64,000 nucleotides of DNA, taken from contig NZ_FNUB01000005.1 in assembly GCF_900105985.1 (NCBI RefSeq), positions 1,240,001 to 1,304,000 of the forward strand, in the 5' to 3' direction. The stretch is from Tenacibaculum sp. MAR_2010_89 (GTDB lineage Bacteria > Bacteroidota > Bacteroidia > Flavobacteriales > Flavobacteriaceae). The translations under genes and the position numbers were made by a program. The first letter of the stretch is position 1, and each line of letters starts with the position of its first letter. Shown here in pieces: positions 28,261 through 37,789 of this stretch. The notes under the pieces are model-generated. The model made no database searches, had not been told where the DNA came from, and saw nothing but the letters and a program-made list of their open reading frames with translations.

Positions 28261-28336
28261 AATTTATTTTTTAAATGAAGCTTTTTTGTGAAATAAAATA
28301 ATTATAAGTTGAGGTAATTATACCCCAACTTATCTG

Positions 28337-29266
28337 TTAAATAGCTAATTCTAAGCTTTTATAATCAGGTAATGTAGGACGGTTTTTTACTCCGTTCTCA
28401 ATTATCTCTAGTACTTGTTTACGTTCTTCACCTATTAAAGGTAATCTTGGTGCTCTTACATTTTCTGTTCCAATACCAGTTGCAACTTCAGCTAATTTAA
28501 TATTTTGCACTAATTTAGCATTAATATCTAATTCTAATAAAGGTAAAAACCAACGATAAATGGCTACAGCTTCATTGTATTGACCAGCTTTTATTAATTG
28601 ATAAATAGCTACTGTTTCTGCAGGAAAAGCACAAACTAAACCAGCAACCCAACCATCAGCTCCTAAAACTAAACTTTCTAAAGCTAAAGTATCAACACCA
28701 CTTAAAATAGCTAATCTATTTCCAAAACGATTCTTTATTCTTGTAACATTTGAAATGTCTCTTGTAGATTCTTTTACGGCTTGAATATTTGGGCAAGAAG
28801 ATAATAATTCTTCAAACATATCTAATGTAACTTCAATTCCATAATCAACTGGGTTGTTGTATACCATAATAGGTAAATCTGTTGAATTAGCAGTTTGCTT
28901 AAAAAACTCAACTGTTTCTCTTGCATCTGCTTTATAACGCATAGGAGGTAACATCATTAAAGCTGATGCTCCATCTTCTTTCGCTTTTTTTGCAGCTTCA
29001 ATAGCTCCTTTTGTAGTTTGTTCAGCTATATTCATAACAACTGGTACAGCACCATCTACTATGCGAACTGCTTCTTTAACTAATAAACGTTTTTCTTCAT
29101 CAGATAAAGTTGAAGCTTCACCTAAAGTTCCACCTAAAATGATTCCGTCTACACCAGCTTCTAACTGAGCTTTAATGTTTACTTCAAACATTTGTAAGTC
29201 TAGTGTATCGTCATTTGTGAATTTTGTTGTTACTGCTGGCATAACGCCTTTCCATTGAATGCTCAT
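28337..29266 (-). CDS. DapA-family pyrroline-4-hydroxy-2-carboxylate deaminase
   Basis: The 309-residue (beta/alpha)8 barrel belongs to the dihydrodipicolinate synthase/N-acetylneuraminate lyase family. The Schiff-base Lys lies in QAVKESTRD, the Tyr in MVYNNPVDYG, and GGTLGEASTLS forms the N-terminal substrate loop. Operon context makes it the deaminase that converts pyrroline-4-hydroxy-2-carboxylate to 2-oxoglutarate semialdehyde and ammonia. It is the first gene of the minus-strand operon and faces the AraC-type regulator. Confidence 0.85.
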   Translation of the reverse strand: MSIQWKGVMPAVTTKFTNDDTLDLQMFEVNIKAQLEAGVDGIILGGTLGEASTLSDEEKRLLVKEAVRIVDGAVPVVMNIAEQTTKGAIEAAKKAKEDGASALMMLPPMRYKADARETVEFFKQTANSTDLPIMVYNNPVDYGIEVTLDMFEELLSSCPNIQAVKESTRDISNVTRIKNRFGNRLAILSGVDTLALESLVLGADGWVAGLVCAFPAETVAIYQLIKAGQYNEAVAIYRWFLPLLELDINAKLVQNIKLAEVATGIGTENVRAPRLPLIGEERKQVLEIIENGVKNRPTLPDYKSLELAI

Positions 29267-29412
29267 TATAATTGTTTTTTTTTACAAATTTATATTGAAA
29301 AAGAAAATTGAAACGTGATTCTATTATCTCTTGTTGATACTATATTACCTTGTTATTTGTTTTTGTGTGGTTATAATGTGTATATTTAATAGATTTGATA
29401 AAAATAACCCTC

Positions 29413-30252
29413 ATGAAAGTATTACCTTTTAAAATACCAAAAGCAAAAAACATAGGACTTATTTATCAAGAAGATAGAGGAGTTTCTTTTTATGATAAAC
29501 TACATCAGCATGAAGAAATTCAAATTTGTTATATAGTAAAGGGAGAAGGTGCTCTAATAGTAGGGGATGCTGTAAATGATTATTGCGATGATACTATTTT
29601 GGTTATAGGAGGAAATCAACCTCATGTTTTTAAAAGCGATAGTTCTATCATTAAAAAATCATTTATGATGTCGCTTTTTTTTACAAAAGAATCATTTGGG
29701 AATGCTTTTTTTGATTTAGATGACTTTAAAGAATTAGAATATTTCTTTAATAATGCTAAAACTAGTTTTAAGATTAAGAACAATAGTCAAGAATTAATTA
29801 GTTGTTTTAAAGATTTACCTAAAAGTGATGATTTTGAAAGGTTTATAATCTTCCTTAAAATTATTAAGCTTATTTTAAAGTCAGATATTGAGCGATTATC
29901 CACTTTTTTGTACACAAAAAAGTATACAGATAATGAAGGGAAAAGAATGGGAAAGGTTATGGATTATACTTTAAATAATTATAGTAAAAAAATAGATTTA
30001 GAGGAGGTTTCTGAAGTAGCAAATATGACTCCCAATGCTTTTTGTAGATATTTTAAGCAAAGAACAAATAAAACATATTTTACATTTCTTAATGAAATTA
30101 GAGTTGAAAAAGCATGTAAATTATTGCAAAATAAAGAATATTTAATAACAGAAATATCTGAAAAATCTGGATTTAAAAATATATCTAATTTTAATAGAAA
30201 ATTTAAAGAGATAAAAGGATTTACTCCGTCTGATTATCGAGCTAATTACTAA
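29413..30252 (+). CDS. AraC-family transcriptional regulator, probable regulator of hydroxyproline catabolism
   Basis: From the ATG at 29413 the protein has 279 residues; an upstream TTG at 29395 is less likely. An N-terminal cupin-like sensor domain (HQHEEIQICYIVKGEG) is followed by a C-terminal double helix-turn-helix (LEEVSEVANMTPNAFCRYFKQRTNKT and ISEKSGFKNISNFNRKFKE read as separate helices). It is transcribed away from the four-gene catabolic operon with a 146-bp shared upstream region, the usual layout for a local activator. The inducer is presumably hydroxyproline, by inference only. Confidence 0.85.
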   Translation: MKVLPFKIPKAKNIGLIYQEDRGVSFYDKLHQHEEIQICYIVKGEGALIVGDAVNDYCDDTILVIGGNQPHVFKSDSSIIKKSFMMSLFFTKESFGNAFFDLDDFKELEYFFNNAKTSFKIKNNSQELISCFKDLPKSDDFERFIIFLKIIKLILKSDIERLSTFLYTKKYTDNEGKRMGKVMDYTLNNYSKKIDLEEVSEVANMTPNAFCRYFKQRTNKTYFTFLNEIRVEKACKLLQNKEYLITEISEKSGFKNISNFNRKFKEIKGFTPSDYRANY

Positions 30253-30408
30253 ATATTTAGAATAAAGTAGGGAAATATATATTTTAACTGTTTATTATGT
30301 TGGGGGCTTTTTAATATTGAGGTTCTTTAATTAGAAACATATCTAGTATTTTGTGAAAATAAATCTTGTTTTTAAAAAAAATTAACAAATTTTTATGACT
30401 CTGTTGTT

Positions 30409-30416
30409 TATATTTG
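30409..30416 (+). promoter_or_regulatory. -7 box (TATATTTG) upstream of the PorP/SprF gene
   Basis: TATATTTG matches the Bacteroidota TAnnTTTG consensus and lies 19 bases before the ATG at 30436. I see no clear TTG at the -33 spacing, so the call is tentative. Confidence 0.4.
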
Positions 30417-30435
30417 GGGTCCTATCTACATTTTA

Positions 30436-31410
30436 ATGAAAAAATATATACAATCCTTATTATCGATTATCTTTTTTGTGAGTTTGCACACTAAAGCGCA
30501 AGAAACTTTACCGATTTATTCAGATTATTTATCAGATAATGTCTTTCTGATTCACCCTGCTTCTGCTGGAATCGGAGAGTGTGGTAAAGTAAGATTAACT
30601 GCACGTCAACAATGGGTTGGTGTTAAAGATTCTCCTGAGTTACAAACATTAAGTTTTCACAGTAGAGCTGGAGATAATTCAAAAGCAGGTTACGGATTTG
30701 TGCTATTTAATGATAAAAATGGATATCATTCTCAAAAAGCTGTTCAAGGTACTTATGCATATCATTTAGATTTAGGAAACGAGAATTTGTTTAATCAAGT
30801 TTCATTTGGTTTATCATTTTCAGCGGTTCAAAATGAAGTAGATCAAACGGGGTTTTTTAATGATCCTGCAGTAAGTCAGGTTGTAGAAAGTAGTTTTTAC
30901 TTTAATGCAGATTTTGGTATGGCATACCATTATAAAGGCTTTTCATCATATTTTACAGTAAAGAATATTTTATTATCTGCAAAAAATAAATTGAATTCAA
31001 ATTTTGAATCATTTAACCTTAGAAATTATATTTTGGGAGCTGGTTATTTCTTTGGTGATGAAAATAATGTACAGTTTGAACCTTCTTTTATGTTTCAATA
31101 CAAAGATCAAACAGGAGAGAAGATTGCTGATATTAACTTAAAAGCTTATAAGAAATTCTCAAACACTCAATTGTGGGCAGCAATTTCTTATAGAAGAAGC
31201 TTTGATGGTACTGTATTTGGTGATGCTCATTACGTTACACCAATAGTTGGAGTGAACTACAAAAAATATATGATAGCTTATACATACACAAAACAAACTG
31301 GTGATATTACTTTTTCTAATGGTAATTTTCATCAAATATCACTAGGTATAGATATCTTATGTAGAAAAAGAAGAGCTTCTGCTTGTCCAAATATAAATGG
31401 TAGTTTTTAA
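30436..31410 (+). CDS. PorP/SprF family type IX secretion membrane protein
   Basis: The 324-residue protein has a signal peptide ending at TKAQ and then the family start, LPIYSDYLSDNVFLIHPASAGIG, followed by alternating beta strands of an outer-membrane barrel. PorP/SprF proteins help anchor or display proteins exported by the type IX secretion system. It is a single gene here without a neighbouring large adhesin or gldKLMN, so its client is unknown. Its stop overlaps the convergent murI stop by 4 bp. Confidence 0.88.
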   Translation: MKKYIQSLLSIIFFVSLHTKAQETLPIYSDYLSDNVFLIHPASAGIGECGKVRLTARQQWVGVKDSPELQTLSFHSRAGDNSKAGYGFVLFNDKNGYHSQKAVQGTYAYHLDLGNENLFNQVSFGLSFSAVQNEVDQTGFFNDPAVSQVVESSFYFNADFGMAYHYKGFSSYFTVKNILLSAKNKLNSNFESFNLRNYILGAGYFFGDENNVQFEPSFMFQYKDQTGEKIADINLKAYKKFSNTQLWAAISYRRSFDGTVFGDAHYVTPIVGVNYKKYMIAYTYTKQTGDITFSNGNFHQISLGIDILCRKRRASACPNINGSF

Positions 31411-32201
31411 AAATCTAATTCTTTAATAATACTATTAGGATATTGTTTTAAAAAATAACTAAGTGTAGATTTATTTTTGTTAATATAGAATTGATAAGTA
31501 GGAGTATTATTACTTTGTAATAGTAATTTATGCTTACTTAATACATGCTTTGTTTGTTTAGCAACTGCAAGTCCTGAGTCTATTATTTCTATTTTATTAC
31601 CTACAATTTTTTTAATTAGATCTTTTAAATATGGGTAATGAGTACAACCTAAAACAATGCAATCTGCATTTTTTTTAATCATTGGCGTTAGATATTTAGT
31701 AAGTAGTTTATTCATCTCAGGAGAATTAATTTCTCCCTTTTCAATTAAATTTACTAAACCTTCACCAACCTGTTCTATAACCGTGATATTATTTTCTAGA
31801 TTAGATGATGCTTTTTCAAATAATTCACTATTTAATGTCCCTTTAGTAGCTAAAATACCTATAGTATTAGTATTTGTTTGAAGTGATGCTGGTTTTATTG
31901 CTGGTTCTATACCAATAAAAGGGACATCATATTTTTGTCTTAATATTTTTATAGCATTTGTTGTAGCAGTATTGCAAGCAACTACTATGATTTTACAATT
32001 TTTTTCTAATAAATATTCAGTATTTTTAATTGACAATTCAATTATTTTCTCTTCTGATTTATAACCGTATGGGGCGTTTTTACTATCAGATAGATATATA
32101 GTATTTTCATTAGGCATTAAAAGTTGAATTTCTTTCCAAATTGAAGTTCCTCCTACACCTGAATCAAATATGCCTATTGGATTTTGAGATTGTGCTTTCA
32201 T
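31407..32201 (-). CDS. murI: Glutamate racemase
   Basis: The 264-residue enzyme converts L- to D-glutamate for peptidoglycan. Both catalytic cysteines are seen in VACNTATTNA and LGCTHYPYL, and the N-terminal block PIGIFDSGVGG is diagnostic. It follows the bamA-ompH-ompH genes on the same strand, a common Flavobacteriaceae order, but a terminator lies between them at 32218-32244. Confidence 0.95.
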   Translation of the reverse strand: MKAQSQNPIGIFDSGVGGTSIWKEIQLLMPNENTIYLSDSKNAPYGYKSEEKIIELSIKNTEYLLEKNCKIIVVACNTATTNAIKILRQKYDVPFIGIEPAIKPASLQTNTNTIGILATKGTLNSELFEKASSNLENNITVIEQVGEGLVNLIEKGEINSPEMNKLLTKYLTPMIKKNADCIVLGCTHYPYLKDLIKKIVGNKIEIIDSGLAVAKQTKHVLSKHKLLLQSNNTPTYQFYINKNKSTLSYFLKQYPNSIIKELDF

Positions 32202-32217
32202 GATATTACAAAAATAA

Positions 32218-32244
32218 AAAACCTGCTTTATTAAAGCAGGTTTT
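32218..32244 (-). terminator. Intrinsic terminator after the ompH genes
   Basis: AAAACCTGCTTTA pairs with TAAAGCAGGTTTT around a single base, with an A/T tract following on the minus strand. It ends the uppS-bamA-ompH transcript before murI. Confidence 0.8.
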
Positions 32245-32281
32245 AAAAATTATCTTTTGTTAAATTAAGTACTACAATGTA

Positions 32282-32791
32282 TTAGAAACCTAATTTAGCT
32301 TTTACAGCATTGTAAATATTTTCACCTTTATCGTAAACGATTAATCCTTTACCTGGAGCAGCATCAAATACATAAATAATTCCTTTTTCAGCAGCTACAG
32401 CTTTAATAGCATCTTCTGCTTTCTTTAAAATTGGAATAGTTTTTTCTTGATATTTTTTTTGCATTTCTTTTCCAGCAGCTTGTTCAGCTTGAGAAATTTT
32501 AGCTCTTTCTTGTTGAATTTCAGCAGCTCTCTTTTGATTAACTTCTAAAGTTTGGCTTTTCCCTTCTGCGTCGTATTTTTTATATTTAGCTTCAAGTTTT
32601 TTGTACATTGTTTCAATATCATCACGGTACGTTTTATTTAACTTTTCAAGCTCTGCTTTCATTGCTTTGGTTGCAGGCATTTCAGCTAATAATTTATCAG
32701 TATTTATATGTGCAGTTTTTTGTGCGTTAGCTACACCACCTAATCCAACTGTAAAAATTGCAACTAATAATAACGTTTTTAAATGTTTCAT
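32282..32791 (-). CDS. OmpH/Skp-family periplasmic chaperone
   Basis: The 169-residue protein has a cleavable signal peptide (MKHLKTLLLVAIFTVGLGG to VANAQ) and a long charged helical hairpin from about residue 45 to 125, as in Skp. Skp holds unfolded outer-membrane proteins for the BamA machine, and bamA lies in the same transcript. It is the second of two tandem ompH genes and lacks the long basic tail of the first. Confidence 0.9.
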   Translation of the reverse strand: MKHLKTLLLVAIFTVGLGGVANAQKTAHINTDKLLAEMPATKAMKAELEKLNKTYRDDIETMYKKLEAKYKKYDAEGKSQTLEVNQKRAAEIQQERAKISQAEQAAGKEMQKKYQEKTIPILKKAEDAIKAVAAEKGIIYVFDAAPGKGLIVYDKGENIYNAVKAKLGF

Positions 32792-32830
32792 CTCTGTTGT
32801 TTTAATTTAATTATTGTCTTTATTCTTGAT

Positions 32831-33622
32831 TTATTTGTTTTCTTCTTGTTGTTTTTTCTTTTCTTCTTGCGCTTTTTTTAATGCATCTCTTTTCTCTTTT
32901 AATAGTTTTCTTTTTTCTGCTCTAGCTTTTAAACGCGCTTTTCTTTTTTCTTCAATTTTCTTTATTCTTTCTTCTCTTTCAGAAAGTTTCTTTTGTTTCA
33001 AAGCAGCTTTTTTAGCGGCTATTTGCTGTTGTTTTTCGCTTAAGTCACCATTTTTTAATAGTTCTTTCTTAGCAGCTATTTTATCTTTTTTAGCTTGCTT
33101 TTTTTGATCTATATTGATCATTTTTACTACAAGATTACTAATGTCGTGTTTCTTGTTAGAGTAAAGCATTACTAAATCAGAAGATTTATCAAAAACAAAA
33201 TCGTATTTCTTTCTAGAAGCAATAGTTTGTACTGAATTATATACTTGATCTTGTACGGGTTTTATTAATTGCTTTCTAAAATTATACATATCACCGTTTG
33301 GACCAAAATATAAAGATTCTAACCTTCTAAGTGATTCTTGTTTTATCTTAATATCTTCTTCACGTTCCTCAATTAAATCTTTAGTTAAAATGGCTTTTTC
33401 ATTAACAAGATCAGTTTTCAAAACTTCAATATTACGAGCCTCTTTATCTAATTTTTTTTTCCACTTATCAACTTTTGCATTTAACGAATTTTGAGCTTCA
33501 ATATATTCAGGAATATTCTGCAGAATATATTCCATATCAATATATGCAATACGTTGATTTTTTTGTGCAAAAGAGGTTGCGACTAAAAGTAAAAGAACTA
33601 CTGATAAAATGTTTTTTTTCAT
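32831..33622 (-). CDS. OmpH/Skp-family chaperone with long Lys/Glu-rich C-terminal tail
   Basis: The 263-residue protein has a signal peptide (LLLVATSFAQ) and a Skp-like coiled-coil core. The last 90 residues are almost wholly Lys, Arg, Glu, Gln and Ala, predicted to form a long charged helix. It follows bamA directly (62 bp) and precedes a second, shorter ompH. The pair probably arose by tandem duplication; the tail could bind peptidoglycan or membrane surfaces, by inference. Confidence 0.88.
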   Translation of the reverse strand: MKKNILSVVLLLLVATSFAQKNQRIAYIDMEYILQNIPEYIEAQNSLNAKVDKWKKKLDKEARNIEVLKTDLVNEKAILTKDLIEEREEDIKIKQESLRRLESLYFGPNGDMYNFRKQLIKPVQDQVYNSVQTIASRKKYDFVFDKSSDLVMLYSNKKHDISNLVVKMINIDQKKQAKKDKIAAKKELLKNGDLSEKQQQIAAKKAALKQKKLSEREERIKKIEEKRKARLKARAEKRKLLKEKRDALKKAQEEKKKQQEENK

Positions 33623-33684
33623 CTTTGTATAATGTGTTTAGAAAAAACCGTGCCAAAAACCAGACACATTACAAATGTAAGGTT

Positions 33685-36252
33685 TTAGAACTGTCTTCCA
33701 ATAATAAAATGTGTTTGCCAACCAGATTTTAAAGCGTTTATACCTTCTAACCCGGGTAAAGGATCAAATCCATGTGCGAAATCGATTCCTAATAACCCAA
33801 AAGCAGGCATAAAGATACGAACACCCACTCCAGCTGAACGCTTTAACCTAAACGGATTAAAATTGCTAAAATTGTCATATGAATTTCCAGCCTCTAAAAA
33901 ACCTAAAGTATAAATAGATGCAGATGGTTTATCTGTTATTGAATAACGAACTTCTAACTGAAATTTATTATATATAGAACCACCATCAATAGATGATATT
34001 CTATTATTTTCATAACCTCTTAAACCAATTGTTTCTCTTCCATCTAATTGCCCTTGAGCAATACCATCACCACCTACAAAATATCTTTCAACTGGTGTTA
34101 AGCCTAAATTACTATTATAACTTCCTAAATATCCTATTTCAAAATTAGACATTAATACTAATTTTTTAGCTAATTCAGTATACCATTTTCCTTTTGCAGA
34201 AAGTTTATAATACTCTAACCATTTATATTTATCAGCAAAATATGCTTGTTCTTCTGGAGATCCTTGAATTAAATCAGAAGGTCTTGTATAATCTTTACCA
34301 TTAATTAAAGAATAAGGAAGCGTTGCTTTTGCTCTAATAGTAAACTCTGAACCATAAGTAGGGAAAATTAAACTAGGTCCTGTTGAATTACGGCTTAAAG
34401 CAGCTGTATAAGCTAAGTTATTTAAATCACCTTCACTTAAAACTGCATTTGATGAACCTACTCTGTATCCGTAATTTTGTAAGTCTATACGTTGGTAACT
34501 AATGTTTTGAGATAATGTAAAGTAATCATCAGGCCATTTTAAACGTTTACCTAAACCAATAGAAGCACCAATAATACTCAAGCTTTCATCTTTATTAACT
34601 GAGTTGGTAGTAAAGTTATACCTATATTGATTTGACAGATATACAGAAAACGATAAAGATTGTGGAGTTTTACCACCTAACCATGGCTCAGTAAAAGAAA
34701 AACTATATGTATTAAAAGTTCTACTTGCTTGTAAACGTAGTGATAGACTTTGTCCGTCACCCATAGGTAAAGGTTTATAGGCCTCTTTATTGAAAATGTT
34801 TCTTATAGAAAAATTATTAAAAGATAAACCTAAAGTACCAATAAATGAGCCACCACCATAACCACCTTGTAATTCTATCTGGCTACCACCTTTTTCAGCG
34901 ACAGAGAATTCAATATTAGCAGTTTTATCTTGATAATTAGGAGTAACATTAGGAGTAACATTGGTGTCAAAGAATCCTAATTGACCAATTTCACGGATAG
35001 AACGTATAATGTTTTGACGACTAAATAAGTCTCCTGGCTTTACACGTAATTCTCTAAAAATAACATGGTCATTAGTTTTATCATTTCCAACAACAGTTAC
35101 TTTTTTTATTGTTGCTTGTTCATCTTCTCTAATTCGAACTTCAACTGTAATTGAATCATTTTTAACTTTAGTTTCAACAGCGTTTATTTGAGAAAATAAA
35201 TACCCATTATTATGATAAAGTGTTTGGATATCCTGAGAGCTTGGTGTACCATCTCCAGAAATACGTTCTTTCAATACTTTTCCATTGTAAACATCTCCTT
35301 TTTCAATACGTAATAAGTTTTGTAGTTGAGAATCAGTATAATTTTTATTTCCTACGAATAAAATATCTCCGAAACGATATTGGCGACCTTCTTCTAACTT
35401 TATTTCAAGGTTAATAGTATTGTCATCATTCCAGGTTACTTTATCTGATAATATTCTAGCATCTCTATATCCTTTTTCGCTATACTTTTCAAGTATATTT
35501 TCAAGATCTTTTTTATAGTCTTCTAAAATATATTTTGATGATTTCCAAAAACGACCAAAAAACTTACGCTTGGTGTTTTTCATAGCACTTCTTAAAGCAC
35601 CAGCTGACATAGCTTTGTTACCAGTAAAGTTAATTTCTTTAATTTTTATACGATTACCTCTGTCTATAAAAATTTTCATGCTAATGGCATTTACATCAGA
35701 AGTATCTTTTTTAGTTTCTAATGATACTTTTGTTTTTAAATACCCTTTATCTGTATATTTTTTCTTAATATAATTACGAGTAGTTACAATAAGGTTGTCA
35801 GTTACCATCATACCTTTTTTTAACTCAGTCTCTTTTCTAATATCTTTTGCTTTTGATTTGCTTACACCAGTAATAACTACATTTGATAGTTGTGGGAGTT
35901 CAGTTACATCAAATTGAAGGTATACTGTATTTCCATCTAACTTAGATAAGTATACATCTACTTCACTAAATTGTTTACTTTCATACAGTTTTTTTATAGC
36001 ACTTGTAAGTTTATCACCTGGAAGTTTTACTGGTTGTCCATTTACTAGACCAGTATAAATTCTAACAGTTTGTTCGCTGAATTTTTGAAGTCCAGTAACA
36101 GTTATGCCTCCTAGTATATAATCTTTTCCTTTTTCGTAAGGAATAACACCATTTGTTTTGGTACTGTCTTTAACTATTATGTCTTGACTTTGAGCATTTA
36201 CTGTTATAAAAGTAGTAATAAATAATGCTATTAAATATGAATATTTATTCAT
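33685..36252 (-). CDS. bamA: Outer membrane protein assembly factor BamA
   Basis: I choose the ATG at 36252, which gives 855 residues and the signal peptide MNKYSYLIALFITTFITVNA and overlaps the uppS stop by 8 bp; an upstream start at 36282 would put charged residues before it. POTRA domains fill roughly residues 40-460, followed by the 16-strand barrel with the conserved GLRGYENNR loop and a terminal Phe. It inserts beta-barrel proteins into the outer membrane. Upstream uppS and downstream ompH genes form the usual envelope operon. Confidence 0.94.
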   Translation of the reverse strand: MNKYSYLIALFITTFITVNAQSQDIIVKDSTKTNGVIPYEKGKDYILGGITVTGLQKFSEQTVRIYTGLVNGQPVKLPGDKLTSAIKKLYESKQFSEVDVYLSKLDGNTVYLQFDVTELPQLSNVVITGVSKSKAKDIRKETELKKGMMVTDNLIVTTRNYIKKKYTDKGYLKTKVSLETKKDTSDVNAISMKIFIDRGNRIKIKEINFTGNKAMSAGALRSAMKNTKRKFFGRFWKSSKYILEDYKKDLENILEKYSEKGYRDARILSDKVTWNDDNTINLEIKLEEGRQYRFGDILFVGNKNYTDSQLQNLLRIEKGDVYNGKVLKERISGDGTPSSQDIQTLYHNNGYLFSQINAVETKVKNDSITVEVRIREDEQATIKKVTVVGNDKTNDHVIFRELRVKPGDLFSRQNIIRSIREIGQLGFFDTNVTPNVTPNYQDKTANIEFSVAEKGGSQIELQGGYGGGSFIGTLGLSFNNFSIRNIFNKEAYKPLPMGDGQSLSLRLQASRTFNTYSFSFTEPWLGGKTPQSLSFSVYLSNQYRYNFTTNSVNKDESLSIIGASIGLGKRLKWPDDYFTLSQNISYQRIDLQNYGYRVGSSNAVLSEGDLNNLAYTAALSRNSTGPSLIFPTYGSEFTIRAKATLPYSLINGKDYTRPSDLIQGSPEEQAYFADKYKWLEYYKLSAKGKWYTELAKKLVLMSNFEIGYLGSYNSNLGLTPVERYFVGGDGIAQGQLDGRETIGLRGYENNRISSIDGGSIYNKFQLEVRYSITDKPSASIYTLGFLEAGNSYDNFSNFNPFRLKRSAGVGVRIFMPAFGLLGIDFAHGFDPLPGLEGINALKSGWQTHFIIGRQF

Positions 36253-36997
36253 CGCTTTCAATCTGTTCACTTGTTTTTCCAAATCGTCTTTCCCTATTTT
36301 GGTAATCTATTATTGCATCAAATAGATGCTCTTTTCTAAAATCTGGCCAAAGTACTTCAGTAAAGTAAAGTTCTGCGTATGCCATTTGCCACAGTAAATA
36401 ATTACTAATCCTTTGTTCCCCACTTGTACGTATCATTAAATCAACGTCGGGCAAATTAAATGTATATAAATGATTATTTATAACTTTTTCGTTAATTTTT
36501 TCAACATCTAGCTCGTTATTAACAACTTTTTTAGATATGTTTTTGATAGCATTAACAATTTCTTCCCTTGATCCATAACTTAAGGCAAATGTTAATGTTA
36601 TTTTCTTATTGTTTTTTGTGCTTTCAATTACATGTGCTAAAACCTTCTGAGCATTTTTAGGCAAACTACTTATGTTTCCTATTGAATTGATTTTAACATC
36701 TTTTTTTATGAACTCAGGTAATTCTTTTTTAAGAGTAGTTACTAATAGGCTCATCAATGCATCTACTTCAAATTTTGGTCTATTCCAGTTTTCAGTAGAA
36801 AAAGCATACAATGTTAAAAATTTTATGCCTAAATCAGAAGCTGTATCAGCAGTTTCTCTAATTGCAGTTAAGGCATTTCTATGCCCAAAAACACGTTGCA
36901 TCCCTTTACCTTTAGCCCATCTACCATTACCATCCATTATAATGGCTATATGATTAGGTTTCTTATGTAAATTAATGCTTCGTAGTTTTTCTTCCAT
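36245..36997 (-). CDS. uppS: Isoprenyl transferase (undecaprenyl diphosphate synthase)
   Basis: The 250-residue cis-prenyltransferase makes the C55 lipid carrier for cell-wall synthesis. HIAIIMDGNGRWAKGKG holds the catalytic Asp, and the C-terminal block DLMIRTSGEQRISNYLLWQ is diagnostic. Its stop overlaps the bamA start, so the two are translationally coupled. The DUF6089 gene lies 4 bp upstream. Confidence 0.95.
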   Translation of the reverse strand: MEEKLRSINLHKKPNHIAIIMDGNGRWAKGKGMQRVFGHRNALTAIRETADTASDLGIKFLTLYAFSTENWNRPKFEVDALMSLLVTTLKKELPEFIKKDVKINSIGNISSLPKNAQKVLAHVIESTKNNKKITLTFALSYGSREEIVNAIKNISKKVVNNELDVEKINEKVINNHLYTFNLPDVDLMIRTSGEQRISNYLLWQMAYAELYFTEVLWPDFRKEHLFDAIIDYQNRERRFGKTSEQIESDE

Positions 36998-37001
36998 ATT
37001 T

Positions 37002-37682
37002 TTATTCGGTTAATCCGTTATAACATTGTGGCCTGCCAAAGGTATAAACTATTGATAAACCAGAAAAGACATACCAATCATTTCCATTACCTCCAAAATT
37101 AAGAGAACTTATGTCAGGAGTGCTATAATCTATATCATCGGCAAAAGTAAATCTAGCACCTATTTCAAAAGCAATAGCTAGATTATTAACTAGTAATCCT
37201 TTTATACCTATACCTACTGGGGCTGAATAAGAGAATTTGTTTTTTAATTCAATAATGTTGTTAGAAACTGCTCTAGCTGGACTTTTGTAGTTAAAAGTAG
37301 CTACTTCAGCAAAAATATAAGGAGTATAACTAGTTCGGTGATCACCTATGTTGTAGTCATAAAAATTAAATTCAATACCAGCTGCAAATTCGTGTATATT
37401 ATTAGAGAAAGTTCTTCCGTTATTTTGTCTAAATGCATTCTCAGCATCACTATCTTTAGCAGATACAGGGATGTATGTATAAGTACCCCTAAGTGCTATT
37501 CTAGGATTCAAATTGTACTTATATATTATACCACCGCCTATTTTATTTGGGTAAATATAGTTAGTTCTTCCTATGTCACCTATGAAGTTTGAGCCCCCTA
37601 ACAAGACCCCTATTTCATGGCTTTGAGCCTGTGAAACAATTGAAGCAATTGAAAATAATATGAATAAAATTTGTTTTTTCAT
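37002..37682 (-). CDS. DUF6089 family outer-membrane beta-barrel protein
   Basis: From the ATG at 37682 the protein has 226 residues: a signal peptide (MKKQILFILFSIASIVSQAQ) followed by an eight-strand-type barrel starting HEIGVLLGGSNFIGDIG, the family signature. Homologues precede uppS and bamA throughout the Flavobacteriia, suggesting an envelope role, but none is established to my knowledge. The longer frame from 37700 adds six residues before the signal peptide and is less likely. Confidence 0.82.
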   Translation of the reverse strand: MKKQILFILFSIASIVSQAQSHEIGVLLGGSNFIGDIGRTNYIYPNKIGGGIIYKYNLNPRIALRGTYTYIPVSAKDSDAENAFRQNNGRTFSNNIHEFAAGIEFNFYDYNIGDHRTSYTPYIFAEVATFNYKSPARAVSNNIIELKNKFSYSAPVGIGIKGLLVNNLAIAFEIGARFTFADDIDYSTPDISSLNFGGNGNDWYVFSGLSIVYTFGRPQCYNGLTE

Positions 37683-37789
37683 TATAAAAATAGCGTGCAA
37701 ATATAGGGAATTGAATTTGCTTTAAAAAGTTAATAATCTGTCTTTTTTGATTAACTTTTTTTTTGAAGATTTATTGTGGATAGTATATT

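Noticed and set aside
24306..30252. Hydroxyproline genes as part of the natural-product cluster.
   Set aside because: They form a complete catabolic pathway with its own regulator on the opposite strand and are separated from the cluster by a tRNA and a bidirectional terminator.
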